DNA of 64,000 nucleotides from JAFGOG01 sp034429215 (GCA_034429215.1 DAOUGI010000103.1:20810-84809), one strand, 5' to 3'; counted from the stretch's first letter, positions 34,705 to 43,217 are shown. The notes: generated from the letters alone by a model not told the origin. Numbers and translations: made by a program.

Positions 34705-35171
34705 GTTCTCTGTTCCCGCTCCGCAAACCGGATGGCTGTGGCCTCGTACCCGGGCGCACTCATAGCGTTGGGCTTGACCGCCCGCACACGAGCGATCGCT
34801 GCGTCGATCTCCAGGCCATGATAACGTACCAGATAGGCAGCCAGCGCCACGCCGGTGCGGTCCTTGCCGGCATGGCAGTGGATCAGTACCGGCCGGCCGG
34901 CGCTTACTTCGGCGTGGATCGCGTCCAACACCGGCTCAAGCTCGCGCAGCAGCAGGTCCTGCAGCGCGGCAACTACCGGCAGGCTGGGCGTCATCGGCAG
35001 CGAGTGGTGGCGCAGACCGGCGGCGGTGATCTCGGCCGGGTCAGGCTCGGTGTTCAACGACACGACCGCCCGTATCCCTGCGGCGTGAAGGTTGTTAAGG
35101 TTCCAAGGAAACTCGACCGGCCCCGGGCGACCGGCCAGGAGCCCGTCGAGCACCCAGTAGACGTATTCCAC
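34701..35171 (-). CDS. Dual-specificity/tyrosine phosphatase-like protein
   Basis: This 156-residue protein has the Cys-based phosphatase signature C-x5-R in LIHCHAGKDRTGVALAAYL (about residues 100-118). The possible general acid loop is near LNTEPDPAE. Such small bacterial enzymes dephosphorylate proteins or small molecules such as inositol phosphates. It begins directly after the CoA-ligase alpha gene with no spacer and overlaps the nitrilase-family gene by 4 bases, so it belongs to that operon. Its link to the pathway is unclear. Confidence 0.83.
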   Translation of the reverse strand: MEYVYWVLDGLLAGRPGPVEFPWNLNNLHAAGIRAVVSLNTEPDPAEITAAGLRHHSLPMTPSLPVVAALQDLLLRELEPVLDAIHAEVSAGRPVLIHCHAGKDRTGVALAAYLVRYHGLEIDAAIARVRAVKPNAMSAPGYEATAIRFAEREQRT

Positions 35172-36077
35172 CTACAACCCCAGCTTGGCCAGAACCCCTT
35201 TGGTCGCTTCCGGCAGCTCGCCGAAAGCGTCGACCACGGTGGCGCCGACGGAACGAAGGCGGTCGACCTTGCCCTCGTAGGTGCCGCGGCCGCCCTCGAT
35301 GATGGCGCCGGCGTGGCTAAAGCGGGTGCCGCTCTTGGCCGCCTTGCCGCCGATGTAGGCGACGACCGGCTTGGTCAGCTCGCCGGATTCGATCAGGTCG
35401 GCCACCCGCTCCTCCTGGGTGCCGCCGATCTCGCCAAAGATGACGATCGCCTTGGTGTCGGGGTCCTTTTGGAACAGCTTGACCACCTCTGGGTGGGGCA
35501 TGCCGACCACGGCATCCCCGCCGACGTGAACCAGCGTCGTGGCCCCGATGCCGGCCTGGCTCAGGTAATAGGCGGTGCTGGAGGTCATACCGCCGCTGCG
35601 CGACGAGATACCCACCGGGCCGGGGCGAAACCACGATTTCGCCGACGAGGCCCGGCCGCCCATCATGCCCAATATACCCTTGTCAGGGCTGAGCACGCCG
35701 AGCGTATTCGGCCCGACGAACATGGCACCGGCCTCTTTGGCGGCCTTGGCGATGACCAGCACATCCCAGATCGGAACGCGGTCGGGCACGATCACCAGCA
35801 GCTTGACGCCGGCGGCGATCGACTCTAGCGCGCCCGGCTTGACGATCGGGGCCGGAATGAACAGGACGGAGACGTCGATCGGTCCGGCCTTTTCCCAGGC
35901 CTCCTGGACGGTGTCAAAGACGGGCACCCCCTCGACCTCCTGGTTGCCCTTGCCGGGTGTGACGCCGGCCACCACGTTGGTGCCATATTCGCGCATCAGC
36001 TTGGTGCGCGCCATGCCCTCGCGCCCGGTGATGCCCTGCACGAGGACCCGCTTGGTTTGATCGATCAAGATAGACAT
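35172..36077 (-). CDS. Succinyl-CoA ligase-like alpha subunit (SucD-like)
   Basis: A 301-residue subunit with the CoA-binding fold and the phospho-His site. Visible motifs are VQGITGREGMARTK near the N-terminus, GPNTLGVLSP, SRSGGMTSSTAYYL, FGEIGGTQEERVAD, and the active His in TRFSHAGAII. Normal partners form acyl-CoA from an acid, CoA and ATP. The beta-like partner lies two genes upstream, with a small lipoprotein gene between them. The acid could be succinate. The neighbouring citryl-CoA-lyase-like and aconitase-like genes make citrate, citramalate or a similar acid an attractive alternative. Confidence 0.85.
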   Translation of the reverse strand: MSILIDQTKRVLVQGITGREGMARTKLMREYGTNVVAGVTPGKGNQEVEGVPVFDTVQEAWEKAGPIDVSVLFIPAPIVKPGALESIAAGVKLLVIVPDRVPIWDVLVIAKAAKEAGAMFVGPNTLGVLSPDKGILGMMGGRASSAKSWFRPGPVGISSRSGGMTSSTAYYLSQAGIGATTLVHVGGDAVVGMPHPEVVKLFQKDPDTKAIVIFGEIGGTQEERVADLIESGELTKPVVAYIGGKAAKSGTRFSHAGAIIEGGRGTYEGKVDRLRSVGATVVDAFGELPEATKGVLAKLGL

Positions 36078-36105
36078 AGGTCAATCCTCATTCGTCATTC
36101 TATCG

Positions 36106-36375
36106 CTACGGCTTGGGCGTCCCCGGCTTGCACTCACCCCGTTTAAAGGCCCACTCTTCGCACTCGGTGCCGTCGTCAAAGATGCAGTAGCCGACCTGGC
36201 CGCCGTCGGCGAGGGTGCGGATCTCGAGTCGATAGCCCTGCTCTTCACAGTATTCAGAGGCCGGATTGGCGATACCCGGCGACAGCGGCGACTCTTGGGT
36301 GGTTTCTGCCGTGCCCCCGCACGCGGCGAGGAGCATGGCCCCGACCAGCACTAGCACAACTAGACGCATTTTCAT
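36106..36375 (-). CDS. Small DUF333-type lipoprotein
   Basis: An 89-residue protein with a lipoprotein signal (LVVLVLVGAMLLAAC, lipobox LAAC). A short mature part has four Cys arranged YCEEQGY, GYCIFDDGTECEEW and RGEC. That pattern is typical of the DUF333 (putative hemolysin/YoaF-like) family. Function is unknown. The ATG overlaps the stop of the ferredoxin-fused ligase gene by 4 bases. Its ribosome binding site AAGGAGGT lies inside that gene. An envelope lipoprotein between two subunit genes of a cytosolic enzyme is unexpected. Confidence 0.75.
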   Translation of the reverse strand: MKMRLVVLVLVGAMLLAACGGTAETTQESPLSPGIANPASEYCEEQGYRLEIRTLADGGQVGYCIFDDGTECEEWAFKRGECKPGTPKP

Positions 36376-37928
36376 CTGCCTACCTCCTTCAGGTACTCGT
36401 CCAGGCCCGGGATCGGCAGCACGATCCTGCCGCCGCCCGCGCCCTGGAAGAAACAGTCCACTTCGCAGGCCAAACACTCGGAGCAGCGCCCCTTCTTGGC
36501 CTCCTCGGGCGTGATGTTCAGCACCGGCACACCCTCGTCGTTCAGCGCCAGGATCTTGCCGGCGCATTCCTTGACGCACACCTTGCTCTCGCAATTGGCG
36601 CACACGCTGTGATCGTAGGTGACCGTCCCGCCCGTCACCGTCTGAAAGGTGTAGGGACGGGGGGACCTCGCCATGACCGGCTCGGGGCGCGCCTCGGGCT
36701 CTATTCGCCTGCCCTCGGCGATGAGCGCGTGCAGCCGGGCGGCGCAGAAATCGGGCGGGTTGTCCTTCTTGTAACCCTCGACACGGGCCGGGACATGGCC
36801 GTTCAGCCATTCCAGGATCGCCACCGCCTTGTCCTCGGTGTTGCCGCCCAGGCGGATGACCACCGGCACGTCGATCTGGGCTTCCAGGAACGCCTTCACA
36901 AAGCCGCGCGCCGAGTGGAACTGCTCCTGGCTGGCCACGCCCGAGCCTGAGCTGAAATAGCCGTCGATCGGCCCGCTGGCCATCACGATCCTGGCGGCGC
37001 GGTAGACCTTGCTGGCCGGTGGGTTGCCGCTGGTATCGACGTAGGTGGCCAGCTTGTAGCCCTGGCGCATGATGGCGTCCATGCTCATCATCGAGCCGCC
37101 GCCGCCGGCGCCGTGAAAGCCGACATAGCCGTCGCCCCGCTCAAAGCCCTCGGCCATCTGGATAAAGTAAAAAGTGCCCCGGTAGTCCTTTTCCTCGATC
37201 CGGTAGGCGATCTTTTCCAAGGCCGTGGGCGGCCGGTCATACTCGCGGGCGATCTCAATGCCCAGGTCTTTGTGGCGAAAGGTGCCATAATCGTCGACGG
37301 TGATGCGGCAGTCGGCGGCCATCAGCGTGCCGTCGGCAAGCTGCACCAGCGGGTTGATCTCGGCGGCGCGGGCGTCGTACCCCTGGGCCACCTGGTACAG
37401 GCTGACCAGCAGGTTGGCCAGGTCGACCTGGAGCTGGCCGGTGATGCCGGTCTGGCGCACCAGGTTGCGCGCCTGAAAGTCGAGCAGGCCGGTGCCGACG
37501 TCGACGTGCATCTTGGCCACCTTGTCCGGGTGGGCCACGGCGATCTCTTCGACGCCGGTGCCGCCCACGCTGGAAAAGATGATCACCGGCTGCTGAGCCG
37601 CGTCGTCGATGATCACCCCAGCGTAAAACTCGCGGGCGATCTCGATCCGCTGCTCGACCAGCACCTGCTCGACCGTAAAGTTCTTGATCTTGAGGCCGAG
37701 CATGTGCCGGGCCGCCTCCTCGGCCTGGGCGGGGTTGCTGGCCTTCTTGATCCCGCCGAGGCCGGCCCGGCCGGTGACCCACGCCTGGGCCTTGACCATC
37801 GTCTCGCCGCCAATCTCCTCGGCGATCCGCCGCGCCTCCTCGGGGGTGCGCGCCACGCCGCCCTTGGGGACGGCGATCTTGAGCTGCTTCAGCAGCTCTT
37901 TGCCTTGATATTCATGTAATCTTGCCAT
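36372..37928 (-). CDS. Succinyl-CoA ligase-like beta subunit fused to a 2[4Fe-4S] ferredoxin domain
   Basis: This 518-residue protein starts as a SucC-type ATP-grasp subunit (about 1-400; RLHEYQGKELLKQ, GGVARTPEEARRIA, GFHGAGGGGSMMSMD, RLGGNTEDKA). It then carries an extra domain at about 435-510 with two ferredoxin motifs, CANCESKVCVKEC and CSECLACEVDCFF. SucC alone is normally near 390 residues, so this is a fusion. The ligase part should bind ATP and act with the alpha subunit. The clusters could carry electrons to or from a partner, or be structural. It starts 30 bases after the LDH2-family gene. Confidence 0.85.
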   Translation of the reverse strand: MARLHEYQGKELLKQLKIAVPKGGVARTPEEARRIAEEIGGETMVKAQAWVTGRAGLGGIKKASNPAQAEEAARHMLGLKIKNFTVEQVLVEQRIEIAREFYAGVIIDDAAQQPVIIFSSVGGTGVEEIAVAHPDKVAKMHVDVGTGLLDFQARNLVRQTGITGQLQVDLANLLVSLYQVAQGYDARAAEINPLVQLADGTLMAADCRITVDDYGTFRHKDLGIEIAREYDRPPTALEKIAYRIEEKDYRGTFYFIQMAEGFERGDGYVGFHGAGGGGSMMSMDAIMRQGYKLATYVDTSGNPPASKVYRAARIVMASGPIDGYFSSGSGVASQEQFHSARGFVKAFLEAQIDVPVVIRLGGNTEDKAVAILEWLNGHVPARVEGYKKDNPPDFCAARLHALIAEGRRIEPEARPEPVMARSPRPYTFQTVTGGTVTYDHSVCANCESKVCVKECAGKILALNDEGVPVLNITPEEAKKGRCSECLACEVDCFFQGAGGGRIVLPIPGLDEYLKEVGR

Positions 37929-37958
37929 AGTTTCCTCTCAAAATTCCATATCCGGTGG

Positions 37959-39068
37959 CTACAGGTCGTACTCCACCCCGGTCTGAGTGGCGATCTGCTT
38001 CAGGCTGTCGACAACCTTGGCTTCCAGCGGGATGCCCTCCTCCATGCGCTTGCCGGTCTGCTCGAACTCTTTTTCGCCGTGGACATAGATCCGCGACGCG
38101 CCAGACGCCAGCCGGCCCCCTTTCAGGCGCCGGATCAGGTCGTCCATGTCGGCCTTGAACTGCTCGGCCGGGCGAAAGGCGTCGAGCCGCCAGGCGCCAA
38201 AGAAATGGCCGAGGTTGGCCGGCAGCGGCTTGCCGTCGGCGCCCTTGGGATAGACCGAGTTGAGATAGGCCGCGCCCGGCAGCACCGCCGACAGGATCTC
38301 CACCAGCATGCCCATGCCATAGCCCTTGTAGCCGCTAAACTCCTCGCCGGCGCCGCCCAGCGGCAGCAGCCCGCCGCCAGCCCGCTTGGTAAAGTTGTCC
38401 AGCACCCGGCTGGCGTCGGTGGTGGGGATGCCCAGCTCGTCGGTGGCCCAGCCCAAGGGCAGCTCTTTCGCCTTGCGGTTGTACACCTCCAGCTTGCCGC
38501 GCGGCACGGTGCTGGTGGCCATGTCCAGCACAAAGGGCTGCTCCTGGCCGGCAGGCACCGCCAGGGCCAGGGGGTTGGTGCCGTACATCGCATCGCGGCT
38601 AAAGGTGGGCACCACCAGCACGTCGGCGTTGGTGGTGGAAAAGCCGATCATGTCGTGATCCAGCGCCATCATGGCGTAATAGCCGGCGATGCCATAGTGG
38701 TTGCTGTTGCGCACCGCGGCAAAGCCACAGCCATACTGCCCGGCCTTTTCGATCGCCAGCTGCATCGCCCGGTGGCTGACCGGCTGGCCCAGCCCGGCCA
38801 TGGCGTCGAGGGTGATCGTCGTCGGCGTTTCGACCACCACCTTGGCCTGGGCGTCGGCCACCATGACGCCGCTCTGCAGGCCGCTCACATAGCGCGCCAG
38901 CCTGGCTACGCCGTGCGAGTCGATCCCGCGCAGATTGGCGTGGACCAACACGTCGGCGGTGACGCGGGCGTCGTCGTGGGACACACCCACCTTTTCAAAC
39001 ACGCGGGCACAGAAATCGAGCAGGGCCCTTGCCTGGACCGTGCTTCCTGTCGAGACAGTATCTGCCAT
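37959..39068 (-). CDS. LDH2/malate-L-lactate-ureidoglycolate dehydrogenase family protein
   Basis: This 369-residue NAD(P)-dependent 2-hydroxy-acid dehydrogenase of the LDH2 fold is unrelated to classical Rossmann-fold MDH. Visible motifs are VHANLRGIDSHGVARL at about residue 40, the catalytic His in RNSNHYGIAGYY, FVLDMATS and GYKGYGMGMLVEIL. Family substrates include malate, L-lactate, sulfolactate and ureidoglycolate. The ATG at 39068 follows TAGGAGG; an ATG at 39107 gives an atypical extension. It is first in the run of closely packed genes. It could interconvert oxaloacetate or another oxo acid released by the lyase. Confidence 0.87.
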   Translation of the reverse strand: MADTVSTGSTVQARALLDFCARVFEKVGVSHDDARVTADVLVHANLRGIDSHGVARLARYVSGLQSGVMVADAQAKVVVETPTTITLDAMAGLGQPVSHRAMQLAIEKAGQYGCGFAAVRNSNHYGIAGYYAMMALDHDMIGFSTTNADVLVVPTFSRDAMYGTNPLALAVPAGQEQPFVLDMATSTVPRGKLEVYNRKAKELPLGWATDELGIPTTDASRVLDNFTKRAGGGLLPLGGAGEEFSGYKGYGMGMLVEILSAVLPGAAYLNSVYPKGADGKPLPANLGHFFGAWRLDAFRPAEQFKADMDDLIRRLKGGRLASGASRIYVHGEKEFEQTGKRMEEGIPLEAKVVDSLKQIATQTGVEYDL

Positions 39069-39107
39069 TGTCCATAGCCTCCTACCGGTGATGGGTATCG
39101 ATCGCAA

Positions 39108-39149
39108 AATCAGCGATGCCAGGGCTGGTCGAGGCGCAACCCTGGCATC
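39108..39149 (-). terminator. Terminator between the TPR-HTH gene and the LDH2 gene
   Basis: A 10-bp stem GATGCCAGGG/CCCTGGCATC with a 15-base loop. On the minus strand it is followed by GCTGATTTTGC. The T-tract is short, so partial read-through is possible. Confidence 0.5.
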
Positions 39150-39221
39150 TGGCTAACATGTAAGATCACCAACTGGCCGCATTGCCTGGCTGGTCAACCG
39201 AAAACGGCTCTCTGATAGCGG

Positions 39222-39896
39222 TCAAGGCCGGCGGAACCGTTCCTCCAGTTCCTCCAGCATGGCTGCCGCTTCGACAAGCTTGTCCAATGGGTTGTCGTCG
39301 CCCCGGAAATAGCGATAGTCACAGGGCATAATGTCCAACGCCTGGATCAGGTCGTTGTGATAGGCCCGCACTGTCGAAGGGCTGACGCCGTACAGGTCCG
39401 AAATCTCACGCTGGGATAGCTCGTGAAAGTTGACCTTGCGTACAGTATAGTCGAGGGCCGCGGACCACGTCTCGGCCTTGCGGATGACCAGCGGCCGGCG
39501 CCCAATGCAAATGCGGTATTCGAGCCACATCTGCACCGCCGCGCCGACGATCTCCAGGGGCAGCCCCTTGCGGGTCATCTGCTGGGTCATCAGCGTTTCG
39601 ACTTCGTCCATCCCCTGGGCAAAGAGCCGCTCGAAACGCTCCGCCAGCTCCTTGTCCGGCTCGAAGCGGATAAAGTGAGCCAGCGATCGCTTGGCCGCGT
39701 CATAGTCGCCGCAGCGCGCCAGCGCCCGGGCCAGGTTGAGGTGAAAGTCAGGCTCGTCGGGAACGAGCCGGATCGCCTCACCAAACGACTCGACGGCCTC
39801 GTCGATCTCCCAACGCTCGTACTGCTGAAGGCCTAGCGCGTTCGCTTTCCGCGCCTTCTGAAGCATCGCTGAAGGAATGGCCTGCCTTTGTGTCAT
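39222..39896 (-). CDS. TPR-repeat protein with C-terminal helix-turn-helix
   Basis: This 224-residue protein is not a named family member. The N-terminal third has two TPR-like units (ANALGLQQYERWEIDEAVESF, then DFHLNLARALARCGDYDAA). The C-terminal half has a helix-turn-helix of the form ELSQREISDLYGVSPSTVRA, like domains that bind DNA in sigma-factor-like or TFIIB-like regulators. It is probably a transcription factor whose TPR part binds a protein partner. It has its own promoter at 39980-40008 and stands in front of the 15-gene run, so it might regulate that run. Confidence 0.7.
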   Translation of the reverse strand: MTQRQAIPSAMLQKARKANALGLQQYERWEIDEAVESFGEAIRLVPDEPDFHLNLARALARCGDYDAAKRSLAHFIRFEPDKELAERFERLFAQGMDEVETLMTQQMTRKGLPLEIVGAAVQMWLEYRICIGRRPLVIRKAETWSAALDYTVRKVNFHELSQREISDLYGVSPSTVRAYHNDLIQALDIMPCDYRYFRGDDNPLDKLVEAAAMLEELEERFRRP

Positions 39897-39979
39897 GGTC
39901 TACTCTCCAGACGTTGGCCTGATTCTCCTACACAATCATACCGGCCGCGAGCAGCCCTGCATCTCTGCTGTGGATCACC

Positions 39980-40008
39980 ATTATAGCAGCGTGTGCCAGA
40001 CTTGACAA
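39980..40008 (-). promoter_or_regulatory. Promoter for the TPR-HTH gene
   Basis: Minus-strand TTGTCA (40008-40003), a 17-base spacer and a perfect TATAAT (39985-39980). It lies directly after the yqhQ stop and gives a leader of about 77 bases. Confidence 0.7.
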
Positions 40009-40015
40009 TTCTGGC

Positions 40016-40915
40016 TCAAGTGCTGGCAGTCGCCGGCGCCCCTTCGCCCCGTTCTATCTCCAGAACGCTCTTGAGAGCAGCAATCGCCACCTCCAGCATC
40101 GACTCATCCGGCTGCCGGGTCGTCAGGCGCTGTAGGGCCAGGTTGGGCGCGGCCAGGATCTTTACGATCCGGCTGTGCCGGTAGCGGTTCGTGAGCTTGA
40201 TATACTCGTAGGCAATGCCGGCCACGACCGGGATCAGGACGATCCGCGACAGGATGCGCCACACCATCGGCGGCCGGCCAAACAGGGCAAAGATCAGGAT
40301 CGAGATGACCATCACCGACAGCAGAAACGCCGTGCCGCATCGATAGTGGGCCGTGGAGCAGCGGGCCACGTTTTCAGGCGTCAGCTCCAGGCCCGCTTCG
40401 TAGGCATTGACCGTCTTGTGCTCGGCGCCGTGATAAGCGAACACGCGGCGGATCTCGGGCATGCGGCCAATGGCCCACACATAGACCAGAAAAACGGCCA
40501 GCCGGATTATCCCTTCGACGACGTTGCTCAGAAAAGAGGATTCGATGTACCGGTCCACCAGCCCCACCAGCAGCAGTGGAATGACAAAGAACAGCCCGAC
40601 CCCGAATATCAGCGACACGGCTAGAGTGCCCCAGGCCACGGGGCCGTTAAACTTGACCTCCTCCTCTTCGCTGAGGGCAACCTCAGCCGAGTAGAACAGG
40701 GTGCGGATGCCCAACACCAGCGTATCCCACAGGCTGGTCAACGCCCGCAAAAAGGGCACCTTGCTCACCCAGCTCGCATAGATCCTGGGATCGAGCATCT
40801 CGGTGTGGATCGCAATCTCGCCGTCGGGCCGGCGCACGGCCACTGCCAACGCCTTTGAGCCGCGCATCATGACCCCTTCCATGACCGCCTGGCCGCCATA
40901 GTTGAATTCAGCCAC
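40016..40915 (-). CDS. yqhQ: DUF1385 membrane protein YqhQ
   Basis: This 299-residue protein opens with the family hallmark YGGQAVMEGVMMRG. It has about four transmembrane helices (two near 100-160, two near 205-250). It contains the conserved YHGAEHKTVNAYEAG between them and HYRCGTAFLL. The family is widespread in Firmicutes and Chloroflexota, and its biochemical function is not established to my knowledge. It is a single gene with its own promoter, divergent from the CYTH-CHAD gene. Confidence 0.88.
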   Translation of the reverse strand: MAEFNYGGQAVMEGVMMRGSKALAVAVRRPDGEIAIHTEMLDPRIYASWVSKVPFLRALTSLWDTLVLGIRTLFYSAEVALSEEEEVKFNGPVAWGTLAVSLIFGVGLFFVIPLLLVGLVDRYIESSFLSNVVEGIIRLAVFLVYVWAIGRMPEIRRVFAYHGAEHKTVNAYEAGLELTPENVARCSTAHYRCGTAFLLSVMVISILIFALFGRPPMVWRILSRIVLIPVVAGIAYEYIKLTNRYRHSRIVKILAAPNLALQRLTTRQPDESMLEVAIAALKSVLEIERGEGAPATAST

Positions 40916-40972
40916 TTGTTTGTCTCTCGTTTCTATCTGAATAGCCGCCCGCCGGGGCGGGCAACTGGCAGC

Positions 40973-41001
40973 ATTGTATCACAGGTGACAGCGCAAACCA
41001 A
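40973..41001 (-). promoter_or_regulatory. Promoter for yqhQ
   Basis: Minus-strand TTGGTT (41001-40996), a 17-base spacer and TACAAT (40978-40973). Confidence 0.5.
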
Positions 41002-41053
41002 AACGGAGCGGCGCGGCGACGGCCTGGTCTGCTGCCTGACAATCAAACCGTCG

Positions 41054-41082
41054 TTGCACTAAACCGGAAGGTGTGGTATACT
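41054..41082 (+). promoter_or_regulatory. Promoter for the CYTH-CHAD gene
   Basis: TTGCAC (41054-41059), a 17-base spacer and TATACT (41077-41082). Transcription would start near 41089, about 40 bases before the TTG start codon. Confidence 0.65.
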
Positions 41083-41127
41083 ATAGCCCGGATTTGACGG
41101 CAGATAGCCACCCAACAGGAGGGGTCC

Positions 41128-43056
41128 TTGGAAATCGAGGCCAAGTACAGCATCCCCGACGAGCAGACGTTCCGGCGCCTGCAGGAAACGCCGGCGCTGG
41201 CCGGCTTTTGCCTGGGCCAGGCAACCACGCTCGACCTGCACGACACCTACCTGGACACGCCCGACCGGGCCATCTTGGCCGGGGGATATGCCTGCCGGCT
41301 GCGGCGGGAAGGCGACCGGTACCTGGCCACTCTCAAGGGATTGGGAGGTGTGACGAACAACATCCACCACCGTGACGAGCTTGAAACCGAGCTGCCGGGA
41401 CCGCTGTTACCCCACGACTGGCCACCCGGGGCAGCCCGTGACCTGGCCCTGCGACTGGCCGGCGAGCGACCGCTGAACACCCTCTTTACCATCGAACAGA
41501 CCCGCCATTCGCGTCCCATGTGCCAGGGCGACCGCCCAGTGGCCCAACTGGCCCTGGACCGCGTGCACGTTCATGCGGGCGCTCCCTCCGGATCGCCGGC
41601 CGTCTACCTGGAATTGGAGGCAGAGCTCCTACCAGATGGCCGTGAAGAGGATCTGGCGGCGCTGGACGTCGAGCTTGAGGTCTTGGGCCTGTCCCCCGAA
41701 AGCCGGTCCAAGTTCGAGCGGTTCCTGTCCCTGTTCGACGGACCAAAGGCAGTCGGGGAGCAATCACCTCACCTGACGCCCGCCGAGCGGTCTGTTGTGA
41801 ATCAGTTAGCCCACAGCCAAGAGGTGATCGCCCGCCGGGCCCGCCTGCTCTTAGCCTGGGATAGCGGCGCGGCGCGCGCTGAGCTGCTGGCCCAGTCGGG
41901 GCTGTCGGCTCGCCAGGCCCGCTTTTGGCTGAACGCCTTTCGCCGGCAGCGGTTGGAGATCTTTCCCCAGCACGCGTTAGAGAGCCTGCCGCCGCCGTCA
42001 CCCCCTGAAGAAGCGGCGCCGGCCGTCTGGCACATCGCGCTTGCCAAAGAGCCTGTCGCGCCGCCTCCGCCCATCGAGCTGATCAAAACACCCGGCATCG
42101 AGCCCGACGATGCGATGAGTGAGGCCGGCCGCAAGACCTTCCGGTTCCACTTTCGCCGGATGCTCTACAACGAGCCCGGCACGCGCCTGGGACAGGACCC
42201 CGAGGCCCTGCACGACATGCGCGTCGCCACGCGGCGGATGCGGGCTGCGTTCCGCATCTTTGGCAGTTACTATGACGAGTCGGCCGCCCTGTACGAGAAG
42301 GGCCTGAAGCGGACCGGCGGCATGCTAGGAGCGGTGCGCGACCTGGACGTGTTTCGCCAAAAAATCCTGGACTATCGCGACGCGCTGCCCGAAGCGCGGC
42401 AAGGCGGCCTGGACCCACTGCTGGCCGTTCTGGAGGCGCGGCGTGAAGCGGCCCGCCAGGAGATGATCGATTATCTGGATGGAAAAAAGTATGCCCGCGT
42501 CAGGGAGCGTTTCGGCGAGTTTGTAGAAACAGAAGGTCTGGGCAGCCTGCCCATAACCCAGGACGGCGAGCCGCAGCCCTACCGGGTGCGCCACATCGCG
42601 CCCGTGGCCATCTACGAACGGCTGGCGGCGGTGCGCGCTTACGACGAGTGGGTGGCGGTTCCCAACCCGCCGGTCACCCGGCTACATGCGCTGCGCATTG
42701 CCTGCAAGCGGCTGCGCTACTCCCTCGAGTTCTTTCGCGAGGTGCTGGGGCCAGAGACCAAGGGCCTCATCAACCAGGTGGTAGAGATGCAGGATCATCT
42801 GGGTGAGCTGCAGGACGCCGTCGTGGCCAGCGGCATCCTGCGCGATTTTTTGGTGTGGGGCACGTGGGGTCACGAGACCGCCGCCCAAAGCCTGTCTGAC
42901 CTGTCCACACCGGTGATCGCGCCTGGGGTGGCAGCCTACCTGGCCGTCAAACAGGCTGAGCTTCAGCACCTGCTGGATACCTTTCCGCCCCTGTGGCAGC
43001 AATTCCACGGCGGCGGGCTCAGCCGGGCCGTGGCAGCGGCGATATCTGTGCTATGA
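41128..43056 (+). CDS. CYTH and CHAD domain protein with central helix-turn-helix
   Basis: This 642-residue protein starts at TTG, 6 bases after AGGAGGGG. Residues 1-205 form a CYTH domain (triphosphate tunnel enzyme) with the MEIEAKYSI metal/phosphate motif. Residues 215-285 hold an HTH-like segment (AELLAQSGLSARQARFWLNAF). Residues 325-635 form a CHAD domain with its basic His/Arg helices (HDMRVATRRMRAAFRIF and HALRIACKRLRYSLEFF). CYTH enzymes hydrolyse triphosphate groups; CHAD domains bind polyphosphate. The central HTH is an unusual addition. Two lysine-rich microprotein genes follow, probably on the same transcript. Confidence 0.88.
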   Translation: MEIEAKYSIPDEQTFRRLQETPALAGFCLGQATTLDLHDTYLDTPDRAILAGGYACRLRREGDRYLATLKGLGGVTNNIHHRDELETELPGPLLPHDWPPGAARDLALRLAGERPLNTLFTIEQTRHSRPMCQGDRPVAQLALDRVHVHAGAPSGSPAVYLELEAELLPDGREEDLAALDVELEVLGLSPESRSKFERFLSLFDGPKAVGEQSPHLTPAERSVVNQLAHSQEVIARRARLLLAWDSGAARAELLAQSGLSARQARFWLNAFRRQRLEIFPQHALESLPPPSPPEEAAPAVWHIALAKEPVAPPPPIELIKTPGIEPDDAMSEAGRKTFRFHFRRMLYNEPGTRLGQDPEALHDMRVATRRMRAAFRIFGSYYDESAALYEKGLKRTGGMLGAVRDLDVFRQKILDYRDALPEARQGGLDPLLAVLEARREAARQEMIDYLDGKKYARVRERFGEFVETEGLGSLPITQDGEPQPYRVRHIAPVAIYERLAAVRAYDEWVAVPNPPVTRLHALRIACKRLRYSLEFFREVLGPETKGLINQVVEMQDHLGELQDAVVASGILRDFLVWGTWGHETAAQSLSDLSTPVIAPGVAAYLAVKQAELQHLLDTFPPLWQQFHGGGLSRAVAAAISVL

Positions 43057-43112
43057 GAAGTAAAGGCAGCTTCAAAGCTCAAGGCGACGAGACAATAAAA
43101 GAGGAGGCCAAT

Positions 43113-43217
43113 ATGGGAGCCAAGAATAAGGGCAAGGAAAAGCTCAAGAAAAAACCAAAGAAGGACAAGAAAAAAGTAGACAAGGTCAACCAGCCTATAC
43201 CAAAGACAGGGAGCTGA
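43113..43217 (+). CDS. Lysine-rich microprotein 1, 34 aa
   Basis: A 34-residue protein, MGAKNKGKEKLKKKPKKD followed by KKKVDK and an NQPIPKTGS tail, with over 40 % lysine. GAGGAGG lies 7 bases before the ATG, an excellent ribosome binding site, so translation is likely. No known family is recognised. It lies 56 bases after the CYTH-CHAD gene and one base before the second microprotein gene. A polycation of this kind could bind polyphosphate or nucleic acid; this is inference from composition and neighbourhood. Confidence 0.68.
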   Translation: MGAKNKGKEKLKKKPKKDKKKVDKVNQPIPKTGS

